Of a DNA stretch of 32,938 nt, positions 31,042 through 32,938 are shown piece by piece. Numbering within the stretch: position 1 is the stretch's first letter; the number at the start of each line of letters is the position of its first letter. The stretch comes from Nitrospira sp. GTDB lineage: Bacteria; Nitrospirota; Nitrospiria; Nitrospirales; Nitrospiraceae. The position numbers were made by a program, and so were the translations under genes. The stretch spans positions 179,822-212,759 of the forward strand of contig SWDG01000007.1 in NCBI GenBank assembly GCA_005116965.1, in the 5' to 3' direction. The notes under the pieces were generated by a model, which was not told where the DNA came from, searched no databases, and saw only the letters and a list, made by a program, of their open reading frames with translations.

Positions 31042-32319
31042 ATGCTGGAAGAGAAGACGATGTTGCCAAAAGTGGGGATAGGTCGGCGCTGCGGGGCGAT
31101 TCAAGCGAACGTCGATCGCTATCGCGCGCTGATGAGCGATGAGCTGTACGAAGAACTTCTCGCACTCGGGAAAGAGCTTGCGGGGGTCAAGATCTGTCAC
31201 TTGAACTCGACGGCAGCCGGTGGCGGTGTGGCGGAACTATTGGCGCGCTATGTGCCCATGCTGCAGGCACTCGGCATTCAAGCCGACTGGCGGCTGATTC
31301 ACGGTGAGCCTGAATTCTTTGCCATCACCAAGTCGTTTCACAATGCCCTGCAGGGGGGGCATTACGATCTGCGGAAGCCCGAGCAGGAACTCTACCTCCG
31401 CGTGAATGAGCGCAGCGCGAAGGCGCTGGGGAACGACTATGACGTCTATATCGTGCATGATCCGCAACCGGCGGCGATTCGGCACTTTACCGGGCCGCGC
31501 AACGCCAAGTGGATCTGGCGCTGTCATATCGACAGTTCAGCTCCGGACAAGGATGTCAGCCTGTTCCTGCGACCACTGATCGAAGAGTACGATGCGGTCG
31601 TCTTTACGATGGCGGAATTCCTGTTGCCTGGTCTGGCTGCGAAGCATGTGGCCATTATCGCGCCGGCCATCGATCCCCTGGCCACAAAGAACATGGAGTT
31701 GTCGGAGGACTTGTGCCGGCGCGTGATGGCCGATTCCGGCGTGGATCCGACGAGGCCGGTACTTCTACAGGTATCGAGATTCGACCCCTGGAAAGATCCC
31801 TTGGGGGTGGTGCGAGCGTATCGCCTCGTCAAAGAGGAAATCCCCGCCGTTCAATTGGTCCTGATCGGTGCGATGGCGGGCGATGATCCGGAAGGGTGGG
31901 AGATCCTGGACCGCGTTGAAGAACAGGCCGCGAATGATCCAGATCTCTTTGTCTTTACCAACCTCTCAGGAGTTGGAAGCATGGAGGTCAACGCCTTTCA
32001 GCGTGGCTGTGATGTGGTCATCCAAAAGTCGTTGCGGGAGGGGTTTGGGCTGGTCGTGTCCGAAGCCCTCTGGAAAGAAAAGCCGGTAGTGGCGGGAAAC
32101 GCCGGAGGCATTCCGATGCAGTTTCCTGAGCCCTATCACAAAAACCTAGTGGACAGCGTGGAAGGCTGTGCGGAGCGGGTCCTCGACCTGCTCAAGCGGC
32201 CGGGCGACCGGGGAGAATTTGGTCGGGCTGGGCGCGAGCATGTGCGGAAGCACTTTCTGCTACCGCGGCTGGTGCGTGACGAGCTGCGACTGATCAAGCA
32301 CGTGGTGCAGACCTCATGA
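31042..32319 (+). CDS. treT: Trehalose synthase TreT (GT4 glycosyltransferase)
   Basis: A 425-residue enzyme that forms trehalose from a nucleotide-glucose donor (ADP- or UDP-glucose) and glucose, reversibly (trehalose glycosyltransferring synthase). It has the GT-B fold. The N-terminal half has [18 protein letters not shown] (about 51-68), VHDPQPAA and WRCHIDSS; the C-terminal half has [17 protein letters not shown] (about 243-259), [18 protein letters not shown] (332 on, containing the E-x7-E nucleotide-sugar site) and AGGIPMQ. All are characteristic of TreT. AATAGGAGAAG precedes ATG 31042. The stop overlaps the start of the phosphorylase gene (ATGA), which links trehalose metabolism to glucan breakdown. 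Trehalose would act as a compatible solute or reserve. Confidence 0.92.
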   Translation: MLEEKTMLPKVGIGRRCGAIQANVDRYRALMSDELYEELLALGKELAGVKICHLNSTAAGGGVAELLARYVPMLQALGIQADWRLIHGEPEFFAITKSFHNALQGGHYDLRKPEQELYLRVNERSAKALGNDYDVYIVHDPQPAAIRHFTGPRNAKWIWRCHIDSSAPDKDVSLFLRPLIEEYDAVVFTMAEFLLPGLAAKHVAIIAPAIDPLATKNMELSEDLCRRVMADSGVDPTRPVLLQVSRFDPWKDPLGVVRAYRLVKEEIPAVQLVLIGAMAGDDPEGWEILDRVEEQAANDPDLFVFTNLSGVGSMEVNAFQRGCDVVIQKSLREGFGLVVSEALWKEKPVVAGNAGGIPMQFPEPYHKNLVDSVEGCAERVLDLLKRPGDRGEFGRAGREHVRKHFLLPRLVRDELRLIKHVVQTS

Positions 32320-32938
32320 CCGACCAGCCCGAGAGCGTGCTGGTTGCCTATTTCTCGATGGAGATCGGCTTGGAATCCGGCATGCCGACCTATGCGGGAG
32401 GGCTCGGCGTGCTCGCCGGCGACACGATTCGCTCCGCTGCGGATCTCGAGGTGCCGATGGTGGCGGTGTCGTTGATCCACCGGCGCGGATACTTTTTCCA
32501 GCGGCTGGATGCGCAAGGTCATCAACGTGAGGAAGCCGTCGCCTGGCCGATCAATGATTTTGCGGAGCTGATCGACGAGCAAGCCACAGTCGATATCGAA
32601 GGTCGCACGGTTCATGTCAGGGCCTGGAGATACTGCGTCACCGGCGAGTCCGGCCATGTTGTTCCGGTGTATCTGCTCGACACCGATGTGAGCGAGAACC
32701 AGCCGTGGGACCGAACACTGACAGATGTGCTTTACGGAGGCGACGACCACTATCGCTTCTGTCAGGAAATGGTGCTGGGGGTTGGAGGGCTTCGACTCTT
32801 GCGGGCTCTGGGATATCAAGACATCCGCCGATTTCACATGAATGAAGGGCACGCCGCGTTGCTCGTCCTTGCGCTTGGCGAGGAGAAGCTGGCCGCGCAG
32901 AACCAGCCGCCTTCGATTTCAAACGAGCTGATCGAAAC
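32316..32938 (+). CDS. glgP: Alpha-glucan (glycogen) phosphorylase, N-terminal part, runs off the window
   Basis: The frame is open from ATG 32316 to the end of the window (207 codons). It starts with the family's opening block [20 protein letters not shown], then [20 protein letters not shown] and [11 protein letters not shown], and later the conserved [14 protein letters not shown] (H174, N176-H179). This is the short type of GT35 phosphorylase found in many bacteria and archaea, which releases glucose 1-phosphate from glycogen or maltodextrins using pyridoxal phosphate. The catalytic and PLP-Lys parts lie outside the window. The ATG overlaps the TreT stop (ATGA), so the two are co-translated; glucose 1-phosphate from this enzyme can be activated to feed TreT. 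Confidence 0.93.
   Translation, partial: MTDQPESVLVAYFSMEIGLESGMPTYAGGLGVLAGDTIRSAADLEVPMVAVSLIHRRGYFFQRLDAQGHQREEAVAWPINDFAELIDEQATVDIEGRTVHVRAWRYCVTGESGHVVPVYLLDTDVSENQPWDRTLTDVLYGGDDHYRFCQEMVLGVGGLRLLRALGYQDIRRFHMNEGHAALLVLALGEEKLAAQNQPPSISNELIE

Overview
The window looks like a piece of a Gram-negative bacterial chromosome of moderately high GC content. The mix of genes (a PaO-type Rieske oxygenase, a TPR/SUMF-domain lipid-free exported protein, a YfdX protein, tandem CDGSH domains, TreT with a GlgP-type phosphorylase, many efflux parts and very small stress genes) reminds me of Nitrospira or a relative. That is an inference from gene content only; there is no rRNA or other marker gene here. 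No tRNA, rRNA or CRISPR array was seen.

Layout. (1) 1-5477: the tail of an unknown gene, a Rieske oxygenase, a CopD-like membrane protein, a reverse-strand TPR + SUMF-domain protein, a membrane-anchored c'-type cytochrome, a DUF2892 membrane protein and an unknown gene. (2) 5516-10056: lipoprotein adaptor and RND pump, separated by a palindromic repeat; the pump carries a repeat-derived in-frame insertion. (3) 10225-13864: a PAS/PAS NarL-type histidine kinase and its LuxR-type response regulator, a transposase remnant, two small proteins and a receiver-only regulator. (4) 13865-21724: a loosely packed stress-type region with an Hsp20 relic, a YflT-like protein, a YfdX protein with an apparent frameshift at its start, a zinc alcohol dehydrogenase, a tandem CDGSH protein, an orphan MlaF-like ATPase, an MscS channel and a second copy of the small Cys-pair protein seen in region 3. 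(5) 22391-30725: a tight efflux operon (outer-membrane factor, HlyD-type adaptor, double-ATPase ABC protein, two ABC-2 permeases, a four-helix membrane protein and an Acg-type nitroreductase), preceded by a decayed copy of the outer-membrane factor's 5' end. (6) 30818-32938: a small unknown ORF, trehalose synthase TreT and the first two thirds-kilobase of an alpha-glucan phosphorylase that runs off the window.

How they fit together. Regions 3-6 combine a two-component NarL/DosR-like system with Hsp20, Acg nitroreductase, ADH, MscS, envelope export and trehalose/glycogen genes, a set typical of dormancy, low-oxygen or energy-starvation responses. Most genes in the operon of region 5 overlap by four bases (ATGA or TTGA), so they should be co-translated. 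The less dense areas are rich in relics (transposase, Hsp20, outer-membrane factor) and in short ORFs with strong ribosome sites, which suggests ongoing gene decay or small indels in the assembly. I found no clear defence system or wholly new machinery; the best leads are the paired small Cys proteins, the repeat insertions that stay in frame inside two efflux genes, and the efflux-nitroreductase operon.
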